A stretch of 64,000 nucleotides of DNA from Caballeronia sp. Lep1P3 (GCF_022879595.1 NZ_CP084265.1:1860001-1924000), one strand, 5' to 3'. Numbered from the stretch's first letter, positions 20,779 to 31,398 are shown. Translations and numbers: made by a program. Notes: generated by a model from the sequence alone, not told the origin.

Positions 20779-23700
20779 CAGCGTGGGTCGCCTGTTTCCT
20801 TGAACTTCGAATCCGCATAGTCGCCGACGCGTCGCGCGACCGCAGCGGCAGCAGCCGTCACCGCGTTCATCAAATCGGCCTGGTTGTTCAGGATGGCGCT
20901 CACATCGGGCAGTTTCGTCACGTGGCCGTTCGTATTCATCGTGTCCCGGCTCAGGCTCGCGATGTCCTGCGTCTGATGGTCGTTATCCGTGACGTTGATG
21001 GTGCCCGCACTCACCGCGCTTCGCGTCGTAGCGTTTGAGCTTCCGCTGTCATGGGCGAAGGTCGGCAATGCGCCGCCAGTATCTTTACCCGAAGTCTGCC
21101 CTGTGGTTGCATAGTTGTTGCCCCCATCGCCCGTGGTCCCGCCCGCGCTGATGCCCGTGCTTGTCGCGGTGTAATCACTGTGATTGTGGATATCGCTAAA
21201 CGTCAGCGTGCCGGTGTTCAGCGTGTTCTTGCTCGCATCGGCATCGCTTGCAATCACCGCGCCCTTCAGGTCGGTGTTTTTAGCGACGTTGATGTCGAAC
21301 CCGCCATCGCCCGCATGAATGCCCGATTGCTCTGCAACGCCCGCATAGTCGCCATGCGCGTTGCCGTTCTGCACGCTCACGCTCGCGCTGCCACCGCCCT
21401 GACTGATCGAGAACCCGCCGCCCGCGCTGCTCTGATGCGCCGCGCTATGACTCGTATCCTGCTCGCTCGCGATGTTCAGATTGCCGCCAACATCCACCTT
21501 CACTTGCCTGGCATCGACGTTCGCGCCGACGATGTTCGTATCGCCACCCGACACGATCGTCGTGCTATTGCCCGCATTGATGTGCGTGTTGTGATGAACG
21601 ACGGTGTCGCTGTTGCTATTGCCGTTCGCCATCGACATTGATGCGCTCACGCCGAAGCCGCCTGAACCCTGGCCGATGCCATACGACACGCCAATGCTCC
21701 CGCTGCTCGATTCATTCGTGCTGCGGTTCGAATCGGTATCAGCGGAACTGACGAGATTGACCTGATTCCTGGCGTTGAGAATCACGTCGTTCGCATTGAC
21801 GTTCGAGCCCGCGATCGTCACATTCCCGCTTCCGACTTCGGCGTTGCCGGTTGCCTTGAACGATGCCGTGCCGCCTGCGACAACGTTCGATCCGCGGCTC
21901 GTCGTCGAGTCTTGTGCGAAGGTGCTTTCGCTATGACTGCTGCCGTAGCTCAACTCGACCTTCGCCGACGGCGCTTGCCCATTTGCAAGCGAGCCAGCCG
22001 CACCGCCAGCCGCGCCGAACGCATCCACCGCGCCGCTTGCCGCTGCAATCCCATGCAGCGCCGCCGCGCGATCGTCCTTGCTCTCGCCCGCCGCATGCGC
22101 CTGATCGACGGTGTTGGAAATCGCATCGATCACCGGTGCCTTGATCGCAAGCGTAAAGCCGCTCTGACTGACTTCGTGCTTCTCGTCGTGATGCGCGGTG
22201 TCGGTGGCCGCATCGATCGTCACGTTCGCGCCCTTGCCGATGAGGTCCTTCGCCGCGATCAATTCGCTGCCCGTCACATGCAGATCGTTCCCCGCCGACA
22301 GGTGCACACTGCCATCCGTGCTGCCAATCAAACTGCCGTTGTTCGTCACCGATGCATCGTGCGTCGTGTCCTTTTGATCGTTCGTGCCATAGGAAATGCC
22401 TGCGCCGCCCGACGCGCCCAAACCCGTCTTCGTTTCCTGATGAAACGAACTCGACCGGCTCGTATCCTGCGTTGTCGTGATGGTCAGGTCCCGAGCCGCA
22501 TCGAGCGACACGTCATGGGTCGCAGCGACCGTCGAACCGCTGATCGTCATGTCGCGACCCGCCTTGCCCGTGACCGTATCGCCCGAAATCGTCGAGCCAT
22601 TGGCGATCACCTGATGTGAGCTGTTCACATCGCTCGTCGTGGTCTTCGACAGAAAGCCCGAACTGTCGCTATGCGACCAGCCTTGCGCATCGTGCGTCTC
22701 GCTCACGCTGCCGACAGTCACATCGCCCGTCGAGATCAGCGCCACGCCGCCCTTGTCAGCCGTCACGTTCGACCCGAGCACCGCCAGATTGCCGCCGCCG
22801 TTCTGACCGGCAGCCAACACTACGTCACCGCCCGCACTGACGTTAGAAGCATTGGCCTGCTCGTCGTAGCTCGACTTCGCATGCTGGCTCTTGCCGTTGC
22901 TGAGCGACTGCTCGCTGTACGTGCGCGTGAGGCCGTCGGCATTGAGCGAGACGATGCGCCCGCCGGTGTTGTTGAGCGATGCGCCTCGTACGTCCGCCCG
23001 ACGCGCCGCCTGCATGACGCCTTGCGCGTTGTTCAACGCGAGCACGGCCTGCAGCGCGAGCGCGCCATTGGTGACGATCTGGCCTGCGGCGTTCGAGAGC
23101 GCGCCCCTCGAATTGACCGTCAACGTGCCGGTGCCGGCGTGCTGAATCGTGCCGCTGTCGTTGGTGACGCTTTGCGCACCGACGCTCAAATTGCTGGCGT
23201 TGGACGAGATCGTGCCGCCGGTGTTGTCGAGCACGCCGCCCGCGCTGATCGTCTGATTGCTCGCGCCGAACTGCGTAATCTTGCCGCCGCGATTGACGAG
23301 ATTGCCGGGCGTCGAGACAGCGAGCGCGTCGCCTTCGATGTCGCCGTTCGTGTTGTCGATGGAAGCAGCCGATACGGTCGCAGTCGCGCCCGAGAGCGTG
23401 CCGCCCGCGTTGTTCAACGCGCCCGGGATCGTGACGCCGAGGGCGCCGCCCGCGGTCATGCTGCCCGCGTGGTTGTCGATGCTTTGCGCGTTGACGGTCG
23501 CATCGCCCGCTGCGGTCAGTTGCCCCTGGTTCGACAGAGCGCCCGCCGACACGCCGAGCGCGCCGTTCGTGCCGATCAAGCCGCCCGCGCCGTTCACGAA
23601 CGCGCCGGTCGCGGTTAGGCTCATGCCGTCCGCATTGAGCGAGACGATGCGCCCCGCCGTGTTGTCCAGCGATGCGGCCCGAATGCTTTCGCGCGCTGCC

Positions 23701-25232
23701 GCCTGCATCGTGCCGCCGCGGTTGTTCACGTTGCCTGCGGTGTGCAAGTCGAGCGTCGACTGCGAGACCAGTTGGCCGTTCGCGTTCGAGACGTTGCCTG
23801 CGCTGACTTGCATGGAACCGCCGCTCGATAGCTTGCCGCCGTCGTTGGTCAGCGTGCCGGCGGCGGTGACGTTGAGCGCGCCGCCCGCGGTCGTCGTCGC
23901 GTTTGCGAGGTTCATGTCGCCGCTATTGGCCGCCAGCGTCAGCGCGCTATTGGCCGACGTGTTGCTGCCCGCGAGATTGACCGATGCGCCGCGTATCGTC
24001 GTGTTGCCGCCGCCCTCATTGCGGCCCGTGGCGACGACTGCGCCGGTGGCCAGCACGTTGAGCTCACCGCTGTTGGCGATCGTGCCGTCCTGGTTGACGC
24101 CCGCGCCCAGCGTGCCGGTAGAGGCGACGCTGCCCGCGTTGATCGTCGTATCGTGCTGCGCGGCCAGTATGCCGGTGTTCGTCAACGCGCCCGAGGTCGT
24201 CGCGATGACGTTGCCTTGGGCGTAGGTCGTGCCCGTGTTCGCGATGCCATCGCGCGCCGACGCGTTGATGCTGCCGCTCGCGTTCGTCTGTCCAGCCAGC
24301 ACGAGTTGTCCGTTCGACTTGAGCGTCAGGTCGCCCGCTTGTGCAGCCAGCACGCCGTTGGTCGAGACGCCCACTCCGTATTCGTTCGATGACAGAAAAA
24401 TACGATTGGCATACATTCCGCCAAGCGCGCTGACGTCGATCGCCACCGACGGCGCAGCGCCGTTGCCTGCGATGGACGTCGCGTTGAGCGAATCATGATC
24501 GATGCTGCTCGCGCCCGCGATGACGTTCAGATTGTTCGCGTAGATCGCTGCATTCACCTGCACGGCCCGGGCGAGAAGGTCGACCTGATCGACGTTCGAG
24601 GCGTTCAAGCCCGCGCCTTGCACGGTGATGTTGCCACCCGTGACATTGAAGCCCGCGAGACTGCCATTGGCGCCGAAGTTCGGCGTCCCGGTTGTCAAAA
24701 TAGCGCGCGACGTGTTGATGAAGCCGGCGCCATCGACGACGATTCCGCTCGGATTGGCGATCACCACTTCGGCGCGCGCCCCGGCGACTTCGGTGTAGCC
24801 GTGCAACTGCGAAGGCGAATTCGACATCACCTGATTGACGATGATGCGCGCCGATTGTCCGGGCGAGAGATTCGGGTTGCCGTTGATGTAGCCGGCTTGT
24901 TGCGTCTGAACGAGAGTCGGCGAGTTGTTGAGAATCGCGCCCTTGGCCGGCACGTCGAATTGCGAGAACGTACCCACCGACACGCCCGCTGCGGACGGCC
25001 GGGCGATGTTGACTTGCGCCAAGCCATTCTGTGTCTGAATGACCTGTGCGCCGGAACCAGGCGCAGCCACTATCTGCGCGGCCGACAACGTCGAGGTGGT
25101 TCCGAGCAGCAGCATGGCGGCCCACGCCATCGCGCTGACTGAAAGAGTGATGACGGATCCGGCAGACGTGCGACGCGCGACGCCTTCCCCTTGTGCCGAC
25201 CCATTACCGCGAGCGGTTGCAAACTCAGCCAC
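20640..25232 (-). pseudogene. tpsA/cdiA-like filamentous hemagglutinin, main body (start lost to IS, shifted at 3' end)
   Basis: The TpsA exoprotein partner of the TpsB pore. The hydrophobic signal core VITLSVSAMAWAAMLLLG is followed by the TPS domain with its NPNL (NGNPNLSPGQ) and NPxGI (IANPSGIVVDGAGFINTSR) motifs. Then come many degenerate beta-helix repeats with VxNxGG/LxNxGGxI periodicity, and a Ser/Asn/His-rich filamentous region. The visible frame opens at a GTG (25232) that is only the right half of the true signal peptide; the real start is at 26719 beyond the insertion. The last 46 or so codons (from KAEPIGRRCKRQ) are out of frame because of a missing base near 20778. Reconstructed length is 1,892 residues. 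Confidence 0.92.
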
Positions 25233-25236
25233 CGCA

Positions 25237-26658
25237 GGTAGTGTGCAGAAGAATGTGCAAAAACGCTGAGGCGGCAGGAGCGCAGAGGCAGGGGTGGCCG
25301 TGGTGTAAGTTGATGAATGTCCAGTTCGTCAACCTGCCCTCGGGAGGGCTTACGCCATGGCCACGACCAAGCGTATTACGAACCGGCCGCCAGCGGAAGC
25401 GCTGGTTGCCGGCGACCGGGACCTGATGAAGGCGCTCATGAAGGATGCGCTGCAGGAAGTGCTTGAAGCGGAAATGACAGAGCTGCTGGGCGCGGCGCCC
25501 AATGAGCGCAGCGAGACGCGAAGCGGCTATCGTGCGGGCTACTACGGCCGCGCTCTGGTGACCCGCATCGGCAAACTCGAGCTGCGCGTGCCGCGTGATC
25601 GACATGGCGAATTCTCAACGGCGCTGTTCGAGCGCTATGCGCGCAGCGAGAAGGCGTTGGTGGCGGCGTTGGCCGAAATGTACGTGCAGGGTGTGTCTAC
25701 GCGCAAGGTCAAGGCGATTACCGAAGAGCTGTGCGGTCACAGCTTTTCGGCCTCGGCGATTTCGGCGATCAACAAAGGGCTGGATGCAACGCTGGCAAAG
25801 TTTGCACACCGGCCGCTCGAAGAAGCGTATCCGTATCTGATCGTCGACGCGCGCTATGAGAAGGTGCGTGAGTCGGGCGTGATCCGTTCGCAGGCGGTGC
25901 TGATCGCCATCGGCATCAACTGGGAAGGCCACCGGCAGGTGCTGGCTGTGGAGTTGGCCAACCGCGAAAGCCAGTCGAGTTGGAAGGAGTTCCTTCTGGC
26001 GCTAAAGAAGCGCGGCCTGTCAGGCGTCGAGTTCGTCGCCTCGGACGACCATGCGGGGCTGAAGAAGGCGATCGGTGAGGTGCTCCCGGAAGCCGCCTGG
26101 CAGCGCTGCTACGTCCACTTCCTGCGCAACGCGCTGGACTATCTGCCGCGCAAGGCCGACGACGACTGCCTGCAGGAGCTGCGCTGGATGTACGACCGTC
26201 GCGACTTGCAGGAAGCGCAACAAGATCTGGCAGCGTGGATCAGCAAGTGGCAGGGCAAATATCCGAAGCTGGTGGACTGGGTCGAAGGCAACATCGCTGA
26301 GACGTTGACGTTTTACCGGTTGCCCCGCGCGCATCACAAGCACCTGAAGTCCACCAACATGCTGGAGCGGCTGAATGAGGAAATCCGGCGCCGCACGCGT
26401 ATCGTGCGCATCTTCCCAAACGATGCGTCATGCCTTCGGCTGATCAGGGCCCTGTGTAGCGAAACGCATGAAACGTGGCTGGAAGACAGCCGTTATCTGA
26501 ACATGGCCTTGCTGGCCGAGCAGAAAAAGGAGTTCTTGCGCGCTGCTGCATAGCGAGCGTGCGGCGCTGCGGGCTACGCCCTTCGCGCCGCATGCCGCAC
26601 AGAAGGATCAACTGAAACCACCGGCATCCGGTTTCTGCACAACTTGACGCACACAACT
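25237..26658 (+). mobile_element. IS256-family insertion sequence, copy B
   Basis: Same 1,422-bp element as at 16159-17580, in opposite orientation. The target duplication is CCACCGCA at 25229-25236 and 26659-26666, unlike that of copy A, so the two inserted independently. It interrupts the signal peptide of tpsA after codon 20. Confidence 0.95.
25357..26553 (+). CDS. IS256-family transposase (copy B)
   Basis: 398 residues, identical in sequence to the copy A product, with all three DDE acidic residues present (VDARYEK, ASDDHAG, LERLNEE). It is transcribed against tpsA, so its expression would run into the upstream region of the broken gene, not into it. Confidence 0.97.
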   Translation: MATTKRITNRPPAEALVAGDRDLMKALMKDALQEVLEAEMTELLGAAPNERSETRSGYRAGYYGRALVTRIGKLELRVPRDRHGEFSTALFERYARSEKALVAALAEMYVQGVSTRKVKAITEELCGHSFSASAISAINKGLDATLAKFAHRPLEEAYPYLIVDARYEKVRESGVIRSQAVLIAIGINWEGHRQVLAVELANRESQSSWKEFLLALKKRGLSGVEFVASDDHAGLKKAIGEVLPEAAWQRCYVHFLRNALDYLPRKADDDCLQELRWMYDRRDLQEAQQDLAAWISKWQGKYPKLVDWVEGNIAETLTFYRLPRAHHKHLKSTNMLERLNEEIRRRTRIVRIFPNDASCLRLIRALCSETHETWLEDSRYLNMALLAEQKKEFLRAAA

Positions 26659-26719
26659 CCACCGCAACGAGCATGCGACGGACTCGGCTGAAAACGAGCC
26701 GATAGGACTGCTTATTCAT
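26659..26719 (-). pseudogene. 5' end of the tpsA/cdiA-like gene (ESPR), severed by copy B
   Basis: From ATG 26719 the frame reads MNKQSYRLVFSRVRRMLVAV. This is the extended signal peptide region (ESPR) that marks large type V secreted proteins (pattern MNK.YR..W/F...). Joined through the 8-bp duplication to 25228 it continues A-E-F-A-T-A-R-G-N-G in the same frame as the tpsA body. The join leaves no extra or missing base, so this fragment is the true start. Confidence 0.92.
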
Positions 26720-27285
26720 TTATTGTTACTTTTTGTCGACGGACGCCGGACGGAGAGCCAGCTAACCCAATAGTCTCGCCGAACTTACAGGTCGGGCACC
26801 ATGAGACCCATCCGAATTGGCTGTCACTCTTATGCGACGAAACGAGGCCGACGCATCAAGAGCCACTTGGCGCAACAAGCGATATGGGATCTTGCGCAAT
26901 GACGACGCGTGCATAGCGCAGCCGGACGCGGCGTATGGGTGTGCACCAAGGAACCGCGCGCATTCGGTGTTGCGCTGTTCGAAACGCCGCAACGCGATGG
27001 TCACAATCAGCGGATATTCTTCGCACTGCGTGACAGGAGATGCCGAGAGCATGGCTAGAAAGCGCCTATTACCATCCGATCGCGTAAATACGACGGAAAG
27101 CTGCACGAGATACTTCGAGGGAACGTGGAGAAGAGGAAGCGACTGAGGCGATCTTGTCGATTCGCAAACCAACAGTCGAATCGAGAAGTGCCTTGGAGAA
27201 CCCGAACGAGAAGCGGAAGCTTGCGACCGCTTAGCCTGCCCCGATCAAGATCGTCGAGCAGCACGGCGCCGACTTCGCCAGATAT
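26720..27285. other. AT-richer intergenic region upstream of tpsA, possible gene debris
   Basis: About 570 bp without a recognisable gene. It should hold the tpsA promoter. Several short frames exist; one plus-strand run at about 27060-27230 reads TIRSRKYDGKLHEILRGNV and then, in another frame, EEATEAILSIRKP before a stop, which looks like a decayed coding region rather than chance. I cannot name it. Confidence 0.4.
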
Positions 27286-27331
27286 GAAAAATGTCTCCAG
27301 GCAACTGATTCAATCAGCCATCTGGAGACAT
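27286..27331 (-). terminator. terminator of the tRNA-fMet transcript
   Basis: ATGTCTCCAG (27291-27300) pairs with CTGGAGACAT (27322-27331) around a loop that itself contains CTGA/TCAG. On the minus strand it is followed by TTTTTCAT. It lies 10 bp past the tRNA 3' end. Confidence 0.82.
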
Positions 27332-27340
27332 CTTTGAATT

Positions 27341-27417
<77 letters not shown>

Positions 27418-27456
27418 TCTGAAGAATTAAATTATAGACCGCATTGCCTCGCCAAG

Positions 27457-28980
27457 TCAAACAGTCTTTTCAACCCCCATGCCGACACCCGCCTGCACCA
27501 CCTCCCGCCCCGCCCGATCATGCGCCCGCGAGAGCCTGGCAAGCAGCGGCAACAACGCAATCGCGAAAACCGCCCCGCCCGCCGCGAGCCAGCCGAGCGA
27601 CATAAAAAGATGCGTATAGAGCGGCAACGAGCGCAGGGGATCGAAGTCGCCGGACGGCACATGCGCCACGTTCGCGACGACGCTACCGAGATATTGCGAC
27701 ACGCCCGTCGCCACGAAGAACGCGCCCATCAGGAAGCCGCTCATTCGCGCGGGCACGTATCGCGCGATCATCGCGAGGCCGAGACCCGACACGAGCAGTT
27801 CGCCGAGCGAATAGAGGCCGTATCCCGCCACCATGAACCACGACGACACCCGCCCCTCCACCGCATAGCGCCCACTCACGCCGAACACGAAAAAGCCGAT
27901 CGCGACGACGACGAAGCCGAGCGCATACTTGAACGCCACCGAAACATCGCGTCCGCCTTTCGCGAGACGCGCATAAGCGAACGCCAGAACCGGACTCATG
28001 ACCATGATCCAGATTGGATTGAGCGCCTGGAACTGCGCCGCGCTCCAGGTGAAGAGCGGCACGCCCGCGATCGAGAACACCGGATCGACGTTGCGCAGCG
28101 CGAAGAGCGTCAGCGATGTCGACATCTGCTGATAGAACACGAAAAATAGAATGACCTGCAGCGTCAGGATGAGCGCGGCGGCGAGACCGGCGCGCTCGCT
28201 GCGCTCGCATCGCGCCAGCATGTAGCCGAAGATGCCCAGAATGCCAAGCCCGGCCGCCCAGACGCAGGCGCTCGCCACCGCCTGATGCTGCAAAACGAAG
28301 ACCGTGGCGGCGGCAACCGCCACGCTGCCCATCGCCACGGCGACGAACCGGCGCCACACGATCGGCAGATCGTCGGGAGCGGAGCCGATACGCCCGAGCG
28401 TGCGTCGCATCAGCGCGAAATTGGCGATGCCGAGCAGCATGCCGCCGCAGCACACCGCGAACGCCGCATGCCAGCCCCAGTGGTCCTTGATCCACGGCGT
28501 CGCGAGCATCGAAAAAGTCGAGCCGATGTTCACCGCCATGTAATAAATGGTGAAGGCGCTGTCGATACGCGCGTCGTCGCCCTCGTAGATACGGCGCACT
28601 AGGTTCGCCGCGTTCGACTTGAAGAGCCCGTTGCCGACGACGACCACGCCGAGCGACGCATACATGAAGCCGAGCGCGTCGATAGGCAGCGCAAGCATGA
28701 AGTAACCGATCGCCAGCACGAGCGCGCCGAAAATCATGGTGCGCCGCGCGCCGAGCACTTTGTCGCCGATCCAGCCGCCGATCGACGGCGCGGAGAAAAC
28801 CAGCGCCGAAAATGCGCCCCACGTGAGGTTCGCGTGATCGTCGGCGAAACCGATCTTGTCGATCATGAACAGCACGAGCAGCGCAGCCATGCCGTAATAG
28901 CCAAAGCGCTCCCACATTTCGATCAGGAAAACGGTCGTGAATGAGCGCGTCTGCGACGGCGCGGACGATTGATTAATCAT
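27457..28980 (-). CDS. POT-family proton-dependent peptide transporter
   Basis: 507 residues, 12 or more hydrophobic segments. The POT signature EMWERFGYYGM in helix 1 supplies the ExxERFxYY proton-coupling motif, and GGWIGDKVLGARRTM is the helix 2-3 loop. It imports di- and tripeptides using the proton gradient (DtpA/PTR2 relatives). It stands alone; the start ATG 28980 fits the conserved beginning RSFTTVFLIEMWERF. Confidence 0.93.
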   Translation of the reverse strand: MINQSSAPSQTRSFTTVFLIEMWERFGYYGMAALLVLFMIDKIGFADDHANLTWGAFSALVFSAPSIGGWIGDKVLGARRTMIFGALVLAIGYFMLALPIDALGFMYASLGVVVVGNGLFKSNAANLVRRIYEGDDARIDSAFTIYYMAVNIGSTFSMLATPWIKDHWGWHAAFAVCCGGMLLGIANFALMRRTLGRIGSAPDDLPIVWRRFVAVAMGSVAVAAATVFVLQHQAVASACVWAAGLGILGIFGYMLARCERSERAGLAAALILTLQVILFFVFYQQMSTSLTLFALRNVDPVFSIAGVPLFTWSAAQFQALNPIWIMVMSPVLAFAYARLAKGGRDVSVAFKYALGFVVVAIGFFVFGVSGRYAVEGRVSSWFMVAGYGLYSLGELLVSGLGLAMIARYVPARMSGFLMGAFFVATGVSQYLGSVVANVAHVPSGDFDPLRSLPLYTHLFMSLGWLAAGGAVFAIALLPLLARLSRAHDRAGREVVQAGVGMGVEKTV

Positions 28981-29317
28981 CGGAAAAATCCTTGAACAGC
29001 GAAAAGCGACATTGCCCGTTTCTTCGTGCGGACGATTTGCAAAAACATTTGCCTCCGCGCGAGCTGATGCGTGCCGAAAAGCACAGGATTATGTCCTATT
29101 ACGGCTTCGACGGGCATGCGTATCGCGCAATGCCCATTGCCGAAGGCTGCAAGATGCGCAAGCGGTGTGCGGACCGTCGCCCGCCTGCGCGATTAGAAAT
29201 AACTCGATTGACGCGGACATTGCAAAGCGGCTATCGCAATTAGCCGACCGCAAACCGTATATCGTTGCGCGTTATCAAAAAAGTAAATACCCGATAATCG
29301 CGATGAGAAAATCCGTT
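28981..29317. other. intergenic region, nothing recognised
   Basis: 337 bp upstream of the peptide transporter gene and downstream of the lysE-type gene. Visibly AT-richer than the genes; no hairpin, RNA gene or coding frame that I can support. Confidence 0.45.
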
Positions 29318-29959
29318 TCACGCAGCCGGGCGCCGCACGAGCGCAAGCAAGACACCGAAGCCGATCATCAACGTGCCGCTCACGCGATTGAACCACGAGA
29401 ATCCGCGCGCGCCACGCGAAAGCGAACCGAGACGCGCGCCGAGCGCCGCGTAAACAACGATGGCCGCAAGCTCCAGCACGAGAAAAATCGCGCCGAGAAT
29501 CGCGAAGCTCGCCGCATACGCGGTTCTATCGACGAACTGCGGAAAGAAGGCCGTGAAAACGAGAATCGCCTTAGGGTTGCCCGCCGCGACGAGGAATTCC
29601 TGGTTCGTCAGGCGCGCGAGACTGGCGCGAGCGAGCGACGCACCGTGCGCGTCATGTGCGCCCGCGGCGAGTTGCGGCCCCGAGCGGATCAGCTTGACGC
29701 CGATCCAGACGAGGTACGCCGCGCCCGCGAGCTTGATGACCGTGAAGAGCGCCTGCGATGCGAGCAGCAGTGCGCCAAGACCGAGGCCCGCAATCGCGAT
29801 CATGATCGCGAAAGCCGCCAGACGGCCGAACGACGCGAGCACCGAAACGCGCACGCCTTGCCGCGCGCCGTTGGACAGCGAAAGCACGTTGTTCGGACCG
29901 AACGCCATGTTGATGGCGAAGCACGCCGGAACGAACAGCAACAACGTCTGCATGGACAT
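29318..29959 (-). CDS. LysE/RhtB-family amino acid exporter
   Basis: 213 residues with six hydrophobic segments. The family's FGPNN motif lies in the first loop (INMAFGPNNVLSLSNGARQG), with NPKAILVFTAFFPQFV in the middle. These inner-membrane proteins export amino acids or related metabolites; the substrate is unknown. It starts 21 bp after the end of the porin gene on the same strand and may be co-transcribed. Confidence 0.9.
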   Translation of the reverse strand: MSMQTLLLFVPACFAINMAFGPNNVLSLSNGARQGVRVSVLASFGRLAAFAIMIAIAGLGLGALLLASQALFTVIKLAGAAYLVWIGVKLIRSGPQLAAGAHDAHGASLARASLARLTNQEFLVAAGNPKAILVFTAFFPQFVDRTAYAASFAILGAIFLVLELAAIVVYAALGARLGSLSRGARGFSWFNRVSGTLMIGFGVLLALVRRPAA

Positions 29960-29980
29960 GGCGCACCTGTAACGCGAGAG

Positions 29981-31177
29981 TCAGAAACGGTGACGGATGC
30001 CGGTGGTCAGCATCAGCTGGTTGCGGCCGCCTGACGCGTCGTTCGTGTTGATGATCGCCGGCGCCTGCGAGGAGGCCCGCTGATAGATGGATTCGATGTA
30101 CACGTCGGTGCGCTTCCCGAGAAGATAGTCCACTTGCAGCGCGCCTTCGTGCCAATGCGCGCCGCCGCCGTTCGTGTACACGTACATGCCTGCAAGAAGG
30201 ATGGCCGGCGTGAGCTTGTAAATCCCGTTGATCTCGTAATTGTTCAGACCGAGGGAGCCGAGCGCGTCGCCGGTGTCGGCATCGGTTGCGCCGGTGTTGA
30301 TCGAGCGTGAGAACGTGCCCGCGAGCTGGAAATCGCCGATTTCGTAGCTCGCGCCGACGCCGAACGTGCTTTGCCGCTGCAGGTTGACCGCAGCCACCGT
30401 GGCCGGCGCGGAACCGGGCAGCGCGAGCGAGTCGTAAGCGCCGCCCGCTGGCTGGCCGCGCCCGTCGTTGTGGAGGTACGCCGCGCCGGCGCTGAAGGAG
30501 CCGAGCGTGTAGTTCGCGCCGACGCTGTACGCGCGGTTGTCCGCGAACTGCCCCGCCTGATTCGAGAACGCGTATAGGCCGCCGAAGCTGAAGCCTCCGT
30601 AAGTCGCGCTCGTGTATTTGACGGAATTGGCGGCGAGGTACGAATTGTTCGCGTTGTCGTTGTCGAGGATGTGCGCGAAGGCCGTGCCGCCCGTGCCGCC
30701 CGTCAGCGTGAAGGGCGCGAAATAGTCGTGGATCGAGTCGTATTGCCGGCCGAACGTCACCGTTCCGAGCGCGTCGGTGCCGAGCCCGACATACATCGGA
30801 TGATCGTTGATGCCCTGCCCCGTCGACACCGCATAGCCGTGTTCCAGCCGGAAAATCGCGCGTGCGCCGCCGCCGAGGTCCTCGGAGCCTTGCAGTCCCC
30901 AATAGCTGCCGTCGATGGTGCCGCTCGTCAGCCGATATTGCGCATGGCCGCCGACGTTGTTCACATAGGCGACGCCCGCATCCAGTTCGCCGTAGAGCTG
31001 GACCGAACTCTGCGCCCATGCCGCCGCGGGCACGCCGATGAACGCAATGCACGCCGCGATCGCTGCGCTCGTCACGCTCGCGGCGGTCGCCTCGGGCTGT
31101 CGGGCTGCGGAGACGCTCGGGCATGCGTCGGTGAGTGCGGGCGTTGCGCGGCGGCGGGCTTTTGGACGAATCGGCAT
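29981..31177 (-). CDS. Gram-negative porin (OmpC-like, Burkholderia type)
   Basis: 398 residues. A long basic leader and signal peptide end at PAAAWAQ, followed by the mature start SSVQLYGELDAGVAYVNN typical of Burkholderiaceae trimeric porins. The internal block LTSGTIDGSYWGLQGSEDLG and the final strand ...LTTGIRHRF (terminal Phe) needed for BAM insertion are present. GGAG lies about 9 bases before the ATG. General diffusion porin of the outer membrane. Confidence 0.95.
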   Translation of the reverse strand: MPIRPKARRRATPALTDACPSVSAARQPEATAASVTSAAIAACIAFIGVPAAAWAQSSVQLYGELDAGVAYVNNVGGHAQYRLTSGTIDGSYWGLQGSEDLGGGARAIFRLEHGYAVSTGQGINDHPMYVGLGTDALGTVTFGRQYDSIHDYFAPFTLTGGTGGTAFAHILDNDNANNSYLAANSVKYTSATYGGFSFGGLYAFSNQAGQFADNRAYSVGANYTLGSFSAGAAYLHNDGRGQPAGGAYDSLALPGSAPATVAAVNLQRQSTFGVGASYEIGDFQLAGTFSRSINTGATDADTGDALGSLGLNNYEINGIYKLTPAILLAGMYVYTNGGGAHWHEGALQVDYLLGKRTDVYIESIYQRASSQAPAIINTNDASGGRNQLMLTTGIRHRF

Positions 31178-31398
31178 GGAAGGCTCCGGAATTTTTTCTT
31201 GGCTCTACAGGATTGTCGATTCGACGATCGATCTTGTCAGGTAAAAAACCGGCGTGCTCGCCTGCTGTGACCTGTAACCAACGAACGGATGGCGCGCCTC
31301 TTCCCATCGCAACGAATCAAGGTTATTGAGCCGCCGACGCGCGGTTTGTCCTGCCGCTAGAATCTGAGCGCGTTCACTCCTTTCCGGAACCGACAGAC

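Noticed and set aside
23257..24225. 322-codon plus-strand frame opposite the exoprotein repeats
   Set aside because: Shadow of the repetitive tpsA body; Pro/Ala/Ser-rich with no ribosome site or family.
16159..26658. Composite transposon bounded by IS copies A and B
   Set aside because: Each copy has its own 8-bp duplication, so they inserted separately; the outer flanks do not match each other.
26817..27146. 109-codon plus-strand frame upstream of tpsA
   Set aside because: No ribosome site, odd composition and no recognisable family; a chance frame in AT-richer sequence.
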